Assembly: GCF_900167445.1 (NCBI RefSeq)
Contig: NZ_FUZT01000015.1
Location: forward strand, 1-64,000
DNA: 64,000 bases
Source of the DNA: Maledivibacter halophilus
GTDB taxonomy: Bacteria; Bacillota; Clostridia; Peptostreptococcales; Caminicellaceae
Direction: 5' to 3'
Shown here: piece by piece, positions 18,664 to 25,625 of the stretch
Position numbering within the stretch: position 1 is the stretch's first letter
Layout of the letters: every line of letters starts with the position of its first letter
The notes under the pieces: model-generated
Told to the model about the DNA's origin: nothing
The model's database searches: none
What the model saw: the letters and a program-made list of their open reading frames with translations, nothing else
Position numbers and translations under genes: made by a program

Positions 18664-19095
18664 TTATGACTCTACAAATGCTTTTAGTATTGGTATAAAA
18701 ACTTTTTCCCATATAAAGTATATAATTGGCACCCATGTTCCAGTAATTGCTAGTAGAACAAGTACAATCGATATTAAAAGGGCTATTCCTCTACCCTTCA
18801 TTGAATCAATTGACTTTGAACCCTTTACAAGGTCTTTGATATCAAAAATAGATGTATATGCAATATACCCAAGCAGTATTGTTCCTCCTATACCTATAAT
18901 GATATTAATTACTTTTACGAACCCACTTGCCCCTTGTGTCCCTGTCTCTATATCTGGTATGTATATTCTTGGATCTGGAAGTTCATATTCTTCTATACCA
19001 TCGTCATCGTCTTCATCTACTGCAAAGGATACGCAATTCATGGTTAGTACTATAGATAATATAAGCAACAGTATAACAAATTTATTTTTTTTCAA
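18664..19095 (-). CDS. Small exported two-helix membrane protein (VirB2/TrbC-pilin-like)
   Basis: 143 residues. A signal peptide (about 1-26, ending VSFA) is followed by an acidic linker (DEDDDDGIEEYELPDPRIY) and two membrane helices (about 62-85 and 105-125). The topology resembles VirB2/TrbC-type pilins, although the length is a little above average. It is the first gene of the secretion operon, with a TTG start preceded by GGGAGATG. The sequence offers no named motif, so the pilin role is inferred from topology and from the neighbouring VirB6-like gene. Confidence 0.5.
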   Translation of the reverse strand: MKKNKFVILLLILSIVLTMNCVSFAVDEDDDDGIEEYELPDPRIYIPDIETGTQGASGFVKVINIIIGIGGTILLGYIAYTSIFDIKDLVKGSKSIDSMKGRGIALLISIVLVLLAITGTWVPIIYFIWEKVFIPILKAFVES

Positions 19096-19156
19096 TTATT
19101 CATCTCCCTTTCTATTACTATTGTTTCCGGCTCCACTAAACATCTAAATAATGAAG

Positions 19157-19225
19157 GTTTCAGTAAGAACCTTTAATATATTTAGACTCTACTCCTTATT
19201 CTTCATATAAAAATAAATCATAGCA
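19157..19225 (-). promoter_or_regulatory. Probable promoter and leader hairpin of the secretion operon
   Basis: Read leftward, an extended -10 (TGCTATGAT, 19217-19225) lies about 120 bp before the first gene of the Tad/type IV-like cluster. A hairpin with arms AAGGTT and AACCTT (19157-19175) lies in the leader. No good -35 is seen, which suggests dependence on an activator. Confidence 0.4.
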
Positions 19226-19275
19226 CGCCTCACTCAATTTTTAGTTCTATTTCTCAAAAACGAAAATTTAAGCAA

Positions 19276-19302
19276 AATAAAAAACTAAGGATTTCCTTAG
19301 AT
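19276..19302 (-). terminator. Terminator after the sigma-like regulator gene
   Basis: Read leftward, CTAAGGAAATCCTTAG is followed by TTTTTTATTTTG. It lies 65 bp past the stop of the regulator gene and before the secretion operon promoter. Confidence 0.75.
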
Positions 19303-19366
19303 TTTACTTTTATATTTACTATTGAATTTTTAATTCTAATTTTGGACACACTTTTCCCTCTGTTAT

Positions 19367-19957
19367 TTATTCACCTTTTTTGGTCCCCCCTAGTTTTTCC
19401 TTTATTTTTTTCTTTTGCTTTTTCACATTGTCAATTGTTGTATTAATCTCATGGGCTATTTCTCTATTAGTTTTATTTTTCTTTAACAGTTCATGAATTC
19501 TATTTTGCTGAGGACTTAATTTACTCAATTTCTTTTCTTTTACATTCATTCTCCTATATCTCTCTATTTTTTCTTTTGCACTTGTATATGATTTAAATAT
19601 ACTGCTCTGTTTTGTATTTAATATCACGCTGATTTTCTCAAATGTATAGTGGTTTTTAACGCGGTATTCTAAAATTTCCACTTCTCTTTTTGTGAGTTTA
19701 CTGTTTTTTATATCTTCTAGGGAAAATGCATTAAATTCATATAAAACTTTTCTTTCAAGATTTTTTGTAGTTTTTGTAAGATCTCTTTTCATTTCCCTTG
19801 CAATTTCTAAATCCACTACATCATGAATATTCTTATTCGGTATAATATTTTTATTCTGTATAAATTTATTGATTTTTTTACTGCTTTCCTTGTAAGATTC
19901 TTTAATCTCAATCCAGTTGCTCCAATTTTCTGTTTTAGCTTGTGCTAATGCCTTCAT
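19367..19957 (-). CDS. Sigma-70 region 4-like/LuxR-like HTH regulator
   Basis: 196 residues with two helix-turn-helix units. The first is LTKREVEILEYRVKNHYTFE followed by KISVILNTKQSSIFKSY; the second is LSPQQNRIHELLKKNKTNRE followed by IAHEINTTIDNVKKQ. Both resemble sigma region 4 or LuxR C-terminal domains. There is no core sigma region 2, so it is a regulator rather than a full sigma factor. I chose the ATG at 19957 (AAAGGGGG 7 bp upstream). An ATG at 20014 overlaps the previous gene by 8 bp without a clear ribosome site. It sits just upstream of the secretion operon promoter and may activate it (inference). Confidence 0.75.
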   Translation of the reverse strand: MKALAQAKTENWSNWIEIKESYKESSKKINKFIQNKNIIPNKNIHDVVDLEIAREMKRDLTKTTKNLERKVLYEFNAFSLEDIKNSKLTKREVEILEYRVKNHYTFEKISVILNTKQSSIFKSYTSAKEKIERYRRMNVKEKKLSKLSPQQNRIHELLKKNKTNREIAHEINTTIDNVKKQKKKIKEKLGGTKKGE

Positions 19958-20006
19958 TTTTTTACCCCCTTTAACCAGTCTTTGCCCTTTCTGTTGCTTT
20001 AGTATT

Positions 20007-20282
20007 TTAGTCATAGTTCAAATAATAAAAGCCAGTGTCTCCCTTTGGTTCATAGGATTTTATACAGCCTTCTTCCTTCAAATTATCTCTAACCTGACAT
20101 AAACGCTGATAGGATCTTATTTTTGCCTTATACATGCTTTCCCTTACACTAATCTCAATTATCTCGGGATATCCCTGCTCTTCAGCTTTTTGACTTATAA
20201 GGGACAAAAGTGCATAAGCTGCATGACCTATCTTTTCAACTCCACCTTCGTCAACAAATTTTTTCAATTCATCCTGTGTCAA
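20007..20282 (-). CDS. Small winged-helix-like protein, unknown
   Basis: 91 residues. The order of predicted helices, with SVRESMYKAKIRSYQRLCQV, then RDNLKEEGCIKSYEPKGDTG and a final YYLNYD strand, looks like a winged-helix DNA-binding domain: the last part reads as a wing. It overlaps the alternative start of the downstream regulator. A palindrome resembling a LexA box lies 63 bp upstream. Function not recognised. Confidence 0.55.
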   Translation of the reverse strand: MTQDELKKFVDEGGVEKIGHAAYALLSLISQKAEEQGYPEIIEISVRESMYKAKIRSYQRLCQVRDNLKEEGCIKSYEPKGDTGFYYLNYD

Positions 20283-20344
20283 AAATTCCGCCTCCTTTTA
20301 AAATTATTCTACAACAAAATCTTTTTTCTTTAAAACTTTATACA

Positions 20345-20356
20345 GAACAACTGTTC
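20345..20356. promoter_or_regulatory. LexA-box-like palindrome (weak candidate)
   Basis: GAACAACTGTTC fits GAACNNNNGTTC but lacks the flanking C/G and the inner R-N-R-Y pattern of the Gram-positive SOS box. It is upstream of the 20007-20282 gene. A match of this quality could occur by chance in a 64-kb AT-rich window. Confidence 0.3.
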
Positions 20357-20392
20357 CATATGATATCATGTTAAAATAATTATTTATTTGAA

Positions 20393-21022
20393 TTAAATAG
20401 CATACAAATCAAACATAGATATCTGACCTTTTAAAACATCTGGCTTATTAGTATTGCATTTATTTTCCTTAGCATTGACTTTTTTAAGAGCTTCAATTTC
20501 TCTTTTCTCACTAGCTCTAATCTTATGATTTACAGCCGTAGACCCGATTTTTTGTACTGCTGCTAAAAATCCTTTTTCTCTTAGATAATCTCTAATCATT
20601 GTAGCAGTATCCTGAGTTACGCATCTTGTATTGAAGTTTTTTATATTGTATTTTCTATCATCAACTGTTAGGATAACAAGACAGCAGGCTCTATTACTGT
20701 CGGATGCAATATCATTTCTGCATAGATTATATCGTACTTTGTTTTCAATTTGCAGACCCTTTTCTTTTAGCTTAGGAATTACTTCTTCCTTCTCATTATC
20801 CTTCAGGTCATATGTATAGCTTCCATAGGAGCTTCTTCTGCCTATGAAAAACATTCTGCTATTTATAATTAGAAATAGGCCTTTATTTTTACTTTTGCTA
20901 TAAAAATTAAATCCTTCCTTAAGCTTTAGATTGTACCTGCATTCATTTTTCATTTCCTCATCGGGATGAATGCAAAACTCTTGTTTTGAGCATTCAATAT
21001 ATCTAGAGCATATACTAAACAT
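20393..21022 (-). CDS. Cysteine-rich hypothetical protein of mobile elements
   Basis: 209 residues. The N-terminus carries a Cys cluster (CSRYIECSKQEFC, then HPDEEMKNEC) that could bind metal. A beta-rich centre (about 45-110) and a helical Lys-rich end follow. No catalytic motif is recognised. It has AAGGTGAG before its ATG. It lies among replication and partition genes of the element; a role in their control or in host interaction is possible but unsupported. Confidence 0.6.
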   Translation of the reverse strand: MFSICSRYIECSKQEFCIHPDEEMKNECRYNLKLKEGFNFYSKSKNKGLFLIINSRMFFIGRRSSYGSYTYDLKDNEKEEVIPKLKEKGLQIENKVRYNLCRNDIASDSNRACCLVILTVDDRKYNIKNFNTRCVTQDTATMIRDYLREKGFLAAVQKIGSTAVNHKIRASEKREIEALKKVNAKENKCNTNKPDVLKGQISMFDLYAI

Positions 21023-21031
21023 ATTCTCACC

Positions 21032-21148
21032 TTAATCCTTATTTTTTTCTTTGCACTTTCCAGTTTCACTTATATAAATCACCTTGGAGTAACAAAAGCC
21101 ATTTTTGTTATTTCCACAGCTTCTTACATTGCATTGAATTACTTGCAT
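21032..21148 (-). CDS. 38-aa DUF1540-like cysteine protein
   Basis: MQVIQCNVRSCGNNKNGFCY begins a 38-residue protein with four Cys (6, 11, 19, 32). The spacing C-x4-C-x7-C-x12-C and the N-K-N-G-x-C core resemble the small DUF1540 zinc-binding domain. AGGAGGATTG precedes its ATG, which argues that it is translated despite its size. It ends 9 bp before the next gene start. Confidence 0.65.
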   Translation of the reverse strand: MQVIQCNVRSCGNNKNGFCYSKVIYISETGKCKEKNKD

Positions 21149-21179
21149 ATTCAATCCTCCTTAAATATCGATCTATCCA

Positions 21180-21407
21180 TCAAATTAACTCTAATTTATT
21201 GAATTTTTTAACATAATAATCTTTTATTGATATTCCACATACTTCACATTTCCTAACACCGTAAAAGCTGTTGTTTTTAAAAGTCCTAATTCTATTGCAA
21301 TATGGACACCATATTTTATTTTTAGAAACTTTTATCCAATATGGTTTGGGACTAATCTTCAGGTCAAAATTCACAACATCTTCTAAGGTAATCTGACCTT
21401 TAATCAT
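21180..21407 (-). CDS. Small zinc-ribbon protein
   Basis: 75 residues. Two CxxC knuckles, CPYC (34-37) and CEVC (54-57), with an aromatic basic stretch between them form a typical zinc ribbon. The N-terminal segment IKGQITLEDVVNFDL resembles the QISMFDL and GQITL docking-like motifs seen in the neighbouring mobile-element genes. GGAGGC precedes the ATG. Nucleic acid binding is likely; the exact role is unknown. Confidence 0.65.
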   Translation of the reverse strand: MIKGQITLEDVVNFDLKISPKPYWIKVSKNKIWCPYCNRIRTFKNNSFYGVRKCEVCGISIKDYYVKKFNKLELI

Positions 21408-21425
21408 TTTAAAGCCTCCAACTTT

Positions 21426-22442
21426 TTATTTTCTTAATCCCAGTATTTTTTCAAGCTCTTCATTTGAATATCTGTCAGCCCTTGATTTAAAATCATTAAA
21501 AGCATTTTTCTTGTCTTTGGGAACAAAGCTATACTTCACACTGTTATCATTGCCTAGTGCAATATATTTACAATCTGTAATCTGCTCTGACGTTGCATTT
21601 CTCATTATCCCATAGCAATAATTTTCTTTTTTATCATGATGTTTAGGATTGTTTATATAAACACTTAAAGCATACATAACTGAATCAACTTTAAATTCCT
21701 TCCACTTTTCATAAATTTTAATAATTACACTATCTGCTATCTTCCCATGCTTCCTGGTCCATCTTAAAATATCAAAATACTCATCAATAATTTTAAGTTG
21801 ATTTTCTGAATACCTAAGACGTAAATTTTCAATTTGCGTATAGTTTTTATTTCTTAAGTTAGTATTTTTAATAATATTAGTATTTTTATGTAGGTCTTTT
21901 TTGGGTGCAGCTGGTGCACTAGGTAGTGCATTTGTTGCACCAGGGGGTAGTGCACTTGTTTCACTAGGTGGTGCATCTATTACACTAGGGGGTGCACCCA
22001 TTTCACTAGGTGGTGCATCTGTTGCACTAGGAGGTAGTGCACCCATTTCACCAGGGAATACAACCCTTGGAATATGCTGTGTTTCAGCATGTGGTTCATC
22101 GGATTTACTGGGGGGTGGTGCACCAGATGCACTAGGCAGCTGAGCAGAAAATATTGTATATAAATTCGAATTATTTTCTTTAGAAGAATTACTATATCTC
22201 TTTGTCTTTTTAATTAATTTTTTTTCAATCAAGCTCTTTATTCCGTTAATTATTGTTCTCTTACTTAAAGATGTTTTTCTGGACAAAGTACTGTAGCTTG
22301 GAAAAGCTTCATCACTTTCATTTGCATATCTAGCAAGAGCCATATATATCAGTTTTTCATTTGATGATAAATCTTCCCTATCAACAACAGCATTCTCTAT
22401 ATAAAACCAATTCTTTTTTCTTTTATCTCTAAGTTTATTCAA
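21426..22442 (-). CDS. Replication initiator-like protein (HTH_36 N-terminus)
   Basis: 338 residues. The N-terminal 90 residues (LSSNEKLIYMALARYANESD, then AFPSYSTLSRKTSLSKRTII) are a winged-helix domain typical of plasmid and phage replication initiators of Firmicutes. Residues 100-180 are a Pro/Ala/Ser-rich repetitive linker. The C-terminal domain (about 200-338) is helical and begins YSENQLKIIDEYFDILRWTR, as in replisome-organiser type proteins. The gene follows an AT-rich repeat array that could be its origin. No helicase or primase motif is present, so it would recruit host enzymes. Rep function is inferred from the fold and position. Confidence 0.7.
   Translation of the reverse strand: MNKLRDKRKKNWFYIENAVVDREDLSSNEKLIYMALARYANESDEAFPSYSTLSRKTSLSKRTIINGIKSLIEKKLIKKTKRYSNSSKENNSNLYTIFSAQLPSASGAPPPSKSDEPHAETQHIPRVVFPGEMGALPPSATDAPPSEMGAPPSVIDAPPSETSALPPGATNALPSAPAAPKKDLHKNTNIIKNTNLRNKNYTQIENLRLRYSENQLKIIDEYFDILRWTRKHGKIADSVIIKIYEKWKEFKVDSVMYALSVYINNPKHHDKKENYCYGIMRNATSEQITDCKYIALGNDNSVKYSFVPKDKKNAFNDFKSRADRYSNEELEKILGLRK
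21905..22140 (-). repeat. GC-rich minisatellite in the rep-like gene (Pro/Ala linker)
   Basis: Imperfect tandem units of about 27-36 bp contain GGTGCATC or GGTGCACC followed by a CACTAGG block (plus strand). They encode variations on DAPPSE and GAPPS. The stretch is much richer in G and C than its surroundings, and stepwise copy-number change would keep frame. Confidence 0.75.
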
Positions 22443-22479
22443 ACTATCACCTCCCTAATATTTATCTATTTGACTTAAC

Positions 22480-22563
22480 ACTTATATAAGTCTTATATAA
22501 ACTTTATATAAGTTTTTAAAATTATCAGTGAATTATTATATAAGTCTTATATAAGTTTTATAT
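22480..22563. repeat. AT-rich iteron/centromere-like array between rep and parR genes
   Basis: At least five copies of TTATATAAGT or TTATATAAACT-type words lie in two blocks (22480-22517 and 22535-22563). The blocks contain the phrase TATATAAGTCTTATATAA. The word TTATATAA is itself palindromic. Position between a rep-like start and the parR stop suggests either origin iterons or a parC partition site. Confidence 0.65.
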
Positions 22564-22565
22564 AA

Positions 22566-22898
22566 CTAATTATCATCATCACTTTCCTCAAAGCTGCTAA
22601 ATGCTGCTTCAAAACTCTTATTATTAAGCATATTATCAATATTTAGTTCTTCATCCTTTTTTACAATCTCCATACCATCAAGAAGTATTTTCATTTCTTC
22701 TTTTACTATTAATCTGACTCTCGCTTCTGTAAGATTAGTTTCTGGCTTGCTGCTATTCTCTTTATAAAATCTAATAGCCCTGCAAATATAATCAGATATA
22801 TTTTTCTTATCTTTTTTTAGTAGGGCTATTAATTCCCATACATCATCGAATTCATCTTTAATTGATATAAGTTGGGTTTTAGACCTATGCTTTGTCAT
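22566..22898 (-). CDS. ParR-like partition adaptor
   Basis: 110 residues. The N-terminal half (KTQLISIKDEFDDVWELIA, then NISDYICRAIRFYKENS) has the strand-helix-helix look of the ParR ribbon-helix-helix domain. The acidic C-terminal tail (FEAAFSSFEESDDDN) would be the part that contacts the actin filament. It starts inside the last codons of the ParM-like gene (14-bp overlap). ATG at 22898 is chosen over a TTG 18 bp upstream. The nearby AT-rich repeats are a plausible binding site. Assignment is by pairing and layout. Confidence 0.65.
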   Translation of the reverse strand: MTKHRSKTQLISIKDEFDDVWELIALLKKDKKNISDYICRAIRFYKENSSKPETNLTEARVRLIVKEEMKILLDGMEIVKKDEELNIDNMLNNKSFEAAFSSFEESDDDN

Positions 22899-23850
22899 TA
22901 TATTTTCTCTCTCCAAATAATAGATTCCCTATGACACTTACTTCTTTAGCATCATTTAAAACATTGCTCAGTTTTGAAAACTTGGGATGAGTATTTATTT
23001 TATCCTTTATTAATAAAGAAGTTCCACCAATAAAATTAAGTCTTTCCATAGTCTCAAATGAAACCTTCTTTTTTGCTGATTCCTTGATTATGTCATTTAA
23101 ATATTCAATTTTGCACTGGCTTATAACTTCCTCAGACCCTTTGACTTTTTCTCCCCAGGACTCTATGTATCCATTCTTTAGATAATCAATTATCTTATAT
23201 CTGCTTATTCCCTTATCAAACTTTGATTCTAGATTTTCTATTGTTCTGTTCTCTAATTCAGTACCTCCAAAATCCAAGGTGGTCATATATTGAATTGAAC
23301 AATTTTCTACAACAACAAGGCCTATATTATATTTGCCTATATCAATAATGCAGCTCTTACCTTCAAACAACTGAGGGTAACGAAAAATACATCCAATACT
23401 TTCAGGAAGAAAAAGCACATCAGTTATTTTAAAATTGTAGGGTATATCATTGACTGTAATGTCGATTTCATCCTGGCTTTTATAGAAATCCATGTATTCC
23501 TGTTTAAGCTGCTTCGACTTATAACTGGTTGAAGGAATATTGTTAACAAGGACTACTTCTTTTTCCTCTGGACCTAACATTTGAGTAACAGCCACTAAGG
23601 TTGCGATCTTGTGAATACTGTTCTTTTTACTTCTCTCATCTGCTGCATCTACACTCCCTTGATTTCCAATAACAAAGGTGCTTCCATCATAATCAACCTT
23701 AAAGCTGTCTTCCCCAATTATGTCATTGTTATTTAAATCATCTAAAATAGTCATTCTAGTTTTAAAGCGGCCTGTTTTTATCTTTCTATCTTCCCCTATA
23801 TATGCATACTTTGTGCTGTCCTTTCCTGGATCTACACTCACTACTTTCAT
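22885..23850 (-). CDS. ParM/Alp-type actin-like plasmid segregation ATPase
   Basis: 321 residues with the three actin-fold signatures: a phosphate-1 loop (SVDPGKDSTKYAYIG, 5-19), a phosphate-2 loop (CIIDIGKYNIGLVVV) and an adenosine motif (NFIGGTSLLIKD). Two-domain plasmid actin proteins of this length polymerise to push plasmid copies apart with ParR and a centromere. The gene heads a leftward parM-parR-rep order. Its presence implies the element replicates or once replicated as a plasmid. Confidence 0.8.
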   Translation of the reverse strand: MKVVSVDPGKDSTKYAYIGEDRKIKTGRFKTRMTILDDLNNNDIIGEDSFKVDYDGSTFVIGNQGSVDAADERSKKNSIHKIATLVAVTQMLGPEEKEVVLVNNIPSTSYKSKQLKQEYMDFYKSQDEIDITVNDIPYNFKITDVLFLPESIGCIFRYPQLFEGKSCIIDIGKYNIGLVVVENCSIQYMTTLDFGGTELENRTIENLESKFDKGISRYKIIDYLKNGYIESWGEKVKGSEEVISQCKIEYLNDIIKESAKKKVSFETMERLNFIGGTSLLIKDKINTHPKFSKLSNVLNDAKEVSVIGNLLFGERKYNDKA

Positions 23851-23865
23851 AATTTTTTTCTCCTT

Positions 23866-24060
23866 TCAAACGTACTGCAATTTAAACTTTTCATGTCTAT
23901 TTATAGCATCAATACATGCCTTTCTAAATATAAGAGTCTTTTCTCTCTCCATTCCATTAATCCCAGGATCACTAAGCTTCTTATTAAACTCCTTTAGATA
24001 AGCCTTTTCCTTCTTTAAGGTTGCTTCTATCTGTCGTAACATTAATTTTCTGTTATTCAT
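23866..24060 (-). CDS. Short coiled-coil protein, unknown
   Basis: 64 residues, highly charged and helical (LRQIEATLKKEKAYLKEFNK), ending before the ParM-like gene. No family recognised. An inverted repeat CCCTCAT...ATGAGGG (about 24113-24137) lies upstream and may be a regulatory hairpin. Confidence 0.5.
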   Translation of the reverse strand: MNNRKLMLRQIEATLKKEKAYLKEFNKKLSDPGINGMEREKTLIFRKACIDAINRHEKFKLQYV

Positions 24061-24162
24061 AAAATCACCTTAACCATTCGTTTTTTCATGCTTTACAGGT
24101 TGTTTTTGCCCCTCATATCTGATATAATGAGGGTAATAATATGTTTTGTTAATTGACCTTTC

Positions 24163-24408
24163 TTAGACCGCCATCTGAGAAGGGCCTTTTTCTTTTTGGT
24201 AGATTTCTAAATATTCAATTACTGCAGCTTCAATTTCTTCTAGTGATTCAATTCCCATATTTTTAAGCCATAGCTTATGTGTTTTTTCCATGATAATCTT
24301 TGCAAACTCTTCAAGCCATTTTTGAAGCTTTTTAATATCAATATTTTCCTTACCTTCTTGACTTGTACCTGATACAGCCTGAGCTATATAAAAAATTGAT
24401 ATATCCAT
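24163..24408 (-). CDS. Small helical hypothetical protein
   Basis: 81 residues: a short hydrophobic start (ISIFYIAQAVSG), then amphipathic helices (LQKWLEEFAKIIMEKTHKLW) and an acidic helix. The family is not recognised. GGGAGGT lies 12 bp upstream of the ATG, slightly far. Part of the small-gene train read from the switch at 25.5 kb. Confidence 0.5.
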   Translation of the reverse strand: MDISIFYIAQAVSGTSQEGKENIDIKKLQKWLEEFAKIIMEKTHKLWLKNMGIESLEEIEAAVIEYLEIYQKEKGPSQMAV

Positions 24409-24447
24409 TTTTCTTCTTTTACCTCCCTTTTATATAGATTTATAAAA

Positions 24448-24621
24448 TTAATTATCACCTGGATCACTTTTACTATCGTCTTCTTGCTTTGCTTCAGCCA
24501 TAGCTCTTCGTCTTACTGCTGTAGCTAAGATAGATATAAATTCATTCCTTCTACTTTCAGTTTTTTTATCTGGTGGCAACACTCTTATTTCTGATAATTG
24601 AGGTATTGGTAATCTTGTCAT
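24448..24621 (-). CDS. Small hypothetical protein
   Basis: 57 residues (MTRLPIPQLSEIRVLPPDKK, then ESRRNEFISILATAVRRRA and an acidic tail). The ATG at 24621 has AAGGGGG 8 bp upstream. A longer reading from 24738 overlaps the neighbouring gene in another frame and is not preferred. Family unknown. Confidence 0.55.
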   Translation of the reverse strand: MTRLPIPQLSEIRVLPPDKKTESRRNEFISILATAVRRRAMAEAKQEDDSKSDPGDN

Positions 24622-24638
24622 TTTAATTTCCCCCTTCT

Positions 24639-24842
24639 CTAAAACCAATCTCCATTTTGTGTATAATGCAACCATTCTCCATTTTTGAATACTACTTTTA
24701 AAGTTCTTCCTATTGACTCTACACTTATTGGGGTCCATCCATCTTTGTAGTCAGTTCCTACTCCAGCTTTGTGCCTTTTATTTGTTCTGATAAGAAGCTC
24801 CTGCTGGCCAGGAGTTAATTTATTGAACCCTTTTATTTTCAC
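24639..24842 (-). CDS. Small conserved-looking protein with a C-terminal beta hairpin
   Basis: 67 residues. The first half, GFNKLTPGQQELLIRTNKRH, is helical and basic; the second half, SIGRTLKVVFKNGEWLHY, reads as a beta hairpin faintly like KTSC domains. The family is not firmly identified. It overlaps the preceding 47-codon gene by 23 bp in another frame. Confidence 0.5.
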   Translation of the reverse strand: MKIKGFNKLTPGQQELLIRTNKRHKAGVGTDYKDGWTPISVESIGRTLKVVFKNGEWLHYTQNGDWF

Positions 24843-24963
24843 TTATTACAAACCCCCTTTTGAGGAAGATTCTTTTCATTTCTTCTAACTTTTGATCTAT
24901 ATTTTCAGGCGTAACTCCAAATTCTTTTTCCATATACTCTTTTAACTTTTCTATCTTTTCCAT
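24820..24963 (-). CDS. 47-aa helical protein, unknown
   Basis: MEKIEKLKEYMEKEFGVTPE starts a 47-residue helical, charged protein. The ribosome site AAAGGGGATAAGAAAATG is very strong, supporting translation. It overlaps the start of the next gene. Confidence 0.5.
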   Translation of the reverse strand: MEKIEKLKEYMEKEFGVTPENIDQKLEEMKRIFLKRGFVISENKRVQ

Positions 24964-24988
24964 TTTCTTATCCCCTTTCTTGATTTTT

Positions 24989-25210
24989 TTACTTTACATA
25001 TCCTAAATGATACAGAAATTCACATGGGTCTAGCCCTTCCTCAAAGGTAAGCTCCTTGATAATTTCATAGAGCTTCTCCCCATGATAACCTTCAAAGAAT
25101 CTCTTACAAGGTTCCTTCAAGTCATAACATTCACTAGTAATTAGAACGTTGAGAGCATCTTTGTAGTTATTTATCCTCGATTCTCCTTTCTGATTTTCTA
25201 TTGACTTCAT
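24989..25210 (-). CDS. Small hypothetical protein
   Basis: 73 residues, mixed charge, with a Cys at 28 and 35 (SECYDLKEPCKRFFEGYHGE) and the end GLDPCEFLYHLGYVK. No recognisable family. The ATG at 25210 lacks a clear ribosome site, so the start is uncertain. It is the first gene after the leftward repressor gene. Confidence 0.45.
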   Translation of the reverse strand: MKSIENQKGESRINNYKDALNVLITSECYDLKEPCKRFFEGYHGEKLYEIIKELTFEEGLDPCEFLYHLGYVK

Positions 25211-25246
25211 ATGATTTTAAATAATTAGAAAATACATATAATATAT

Positions 25247-25468
25247 TCATGCTGAATTTATGTCATTTTTAGTGACTTTAAAATTCAAAAAAATATCATC
25301 TTTATATGTTTTTAAAGTTCTTTTTATCATTATAGCCACATCAAGTGAAGGTGTTATTGTGCCTATTTCATAGCTGGCATAAGTATTTCTGCTTCTATTT
25401 ATTTGTTTTGCCACATCATTTTGAGTTAATCCTAACTCCTTTCTTCTCTTTATCATGTTAAGTCTCAT
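25247..25468 (-). CDS. Xre/Cro-family HTH regulator
   Basis: 73 residues: a single HTH_3 domain (MIKRRKELGLTQNDVAKQIN, then RSRNTYASYEIGTITPSLDV). The ATG at 25468 has AAGGAGG 6 bp upstream. An in-frame ATG 39 bp earlier lies before that site and is rejected. It is divergent from another Xre-type repressor with three shared palindromic operators between them, the layout of a Cro/CI or plasmid copy-control switch. It is the first gene of the long leftward gene train. Confidence 0.85.
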   Translation of the reverse strand: MRLNMIKRRKELGLTQNDVAKQINRSRNTYASYEIGTITPSLDVAIMIKRTLKTYKDDIFLNFKVTKNDINSA

Positions 25469-25490
25469 AATTTTCCTCCTTACACATAAT

Positions 25491-25598
25491 GTCATCTTGT
25501 ATGACATTATTATAAGTCATTTTAGATGACAATGTCAAGAGTGTTTTATAAAAAAGTTTTATTTGGTGACATGTATAGATTTTGTCAGTATCGATGAC
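25491..25598. promoter_or_regulatory. Three 15-bp operators GTCATNNNNNATGAC
   Basis: Site 1 is GTCATCTTGTATGAC (25491-25505), site 2 is GTCATTTTAGATGAC (25516-25530) and site 3 is GTCAGTATCGATGAC (25584-25598, one deviation). They lie between two divergent Xre-type genes. Site 1 is just downstream of the leftward -10, site 2 fills the leftward promoter spacer, and site 3 sits next to TATAAT (25600-25605) of the rightward gene. Confidence 0.85.
25509..25538 (-). promoter_or_regulatory. Leftward promoter of the element's early gene train
   Basis: Read leftward: TTGACA (25538-25533), 18-bp spacer, TATAAT (25514-25509). Both hexamers are perfect. Operator 2 lies in the spacer, so repressor binding should block polymerase. 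Confidence 0.8.
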
Positions 25599-25625
25599 TT
25601 ATAATATTTTATAGGAGGTATTAAT

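Noticed and set aside
18458..19147. 229-codon plus-strand open frame
   Set aside because: It lies antisense to the end of one secretion gene and the whole of another, has no ribosome site, and its composition (Ser/Ile/Pro-rich) is that of a reverse-strand shadow.
22480..22563. CRISPR array
   Set aside because: Repeats are 10-11 bp without regular spacers, and no cas genes are present.
22566..23850. Toxin-antitoxin reading of the overlapping gene pair
   Set aside because: The larger protein has clear actin-fold phosphate and adenosine motifs, which fits partition, not a toxin.
24113..24137. CCCTCAT/ATGAGGG inverted repeat as a terminator
   Set aside because: No T run follows on either strand; kept only as a possible regulatory hairpin.
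24622..24738. Longer N-terminus for the 24448-24621 gene
   Set aside because: It overlaps a neighbouring gene in another frame, lacks a ribosome site, and an internal ATG has a strong one.
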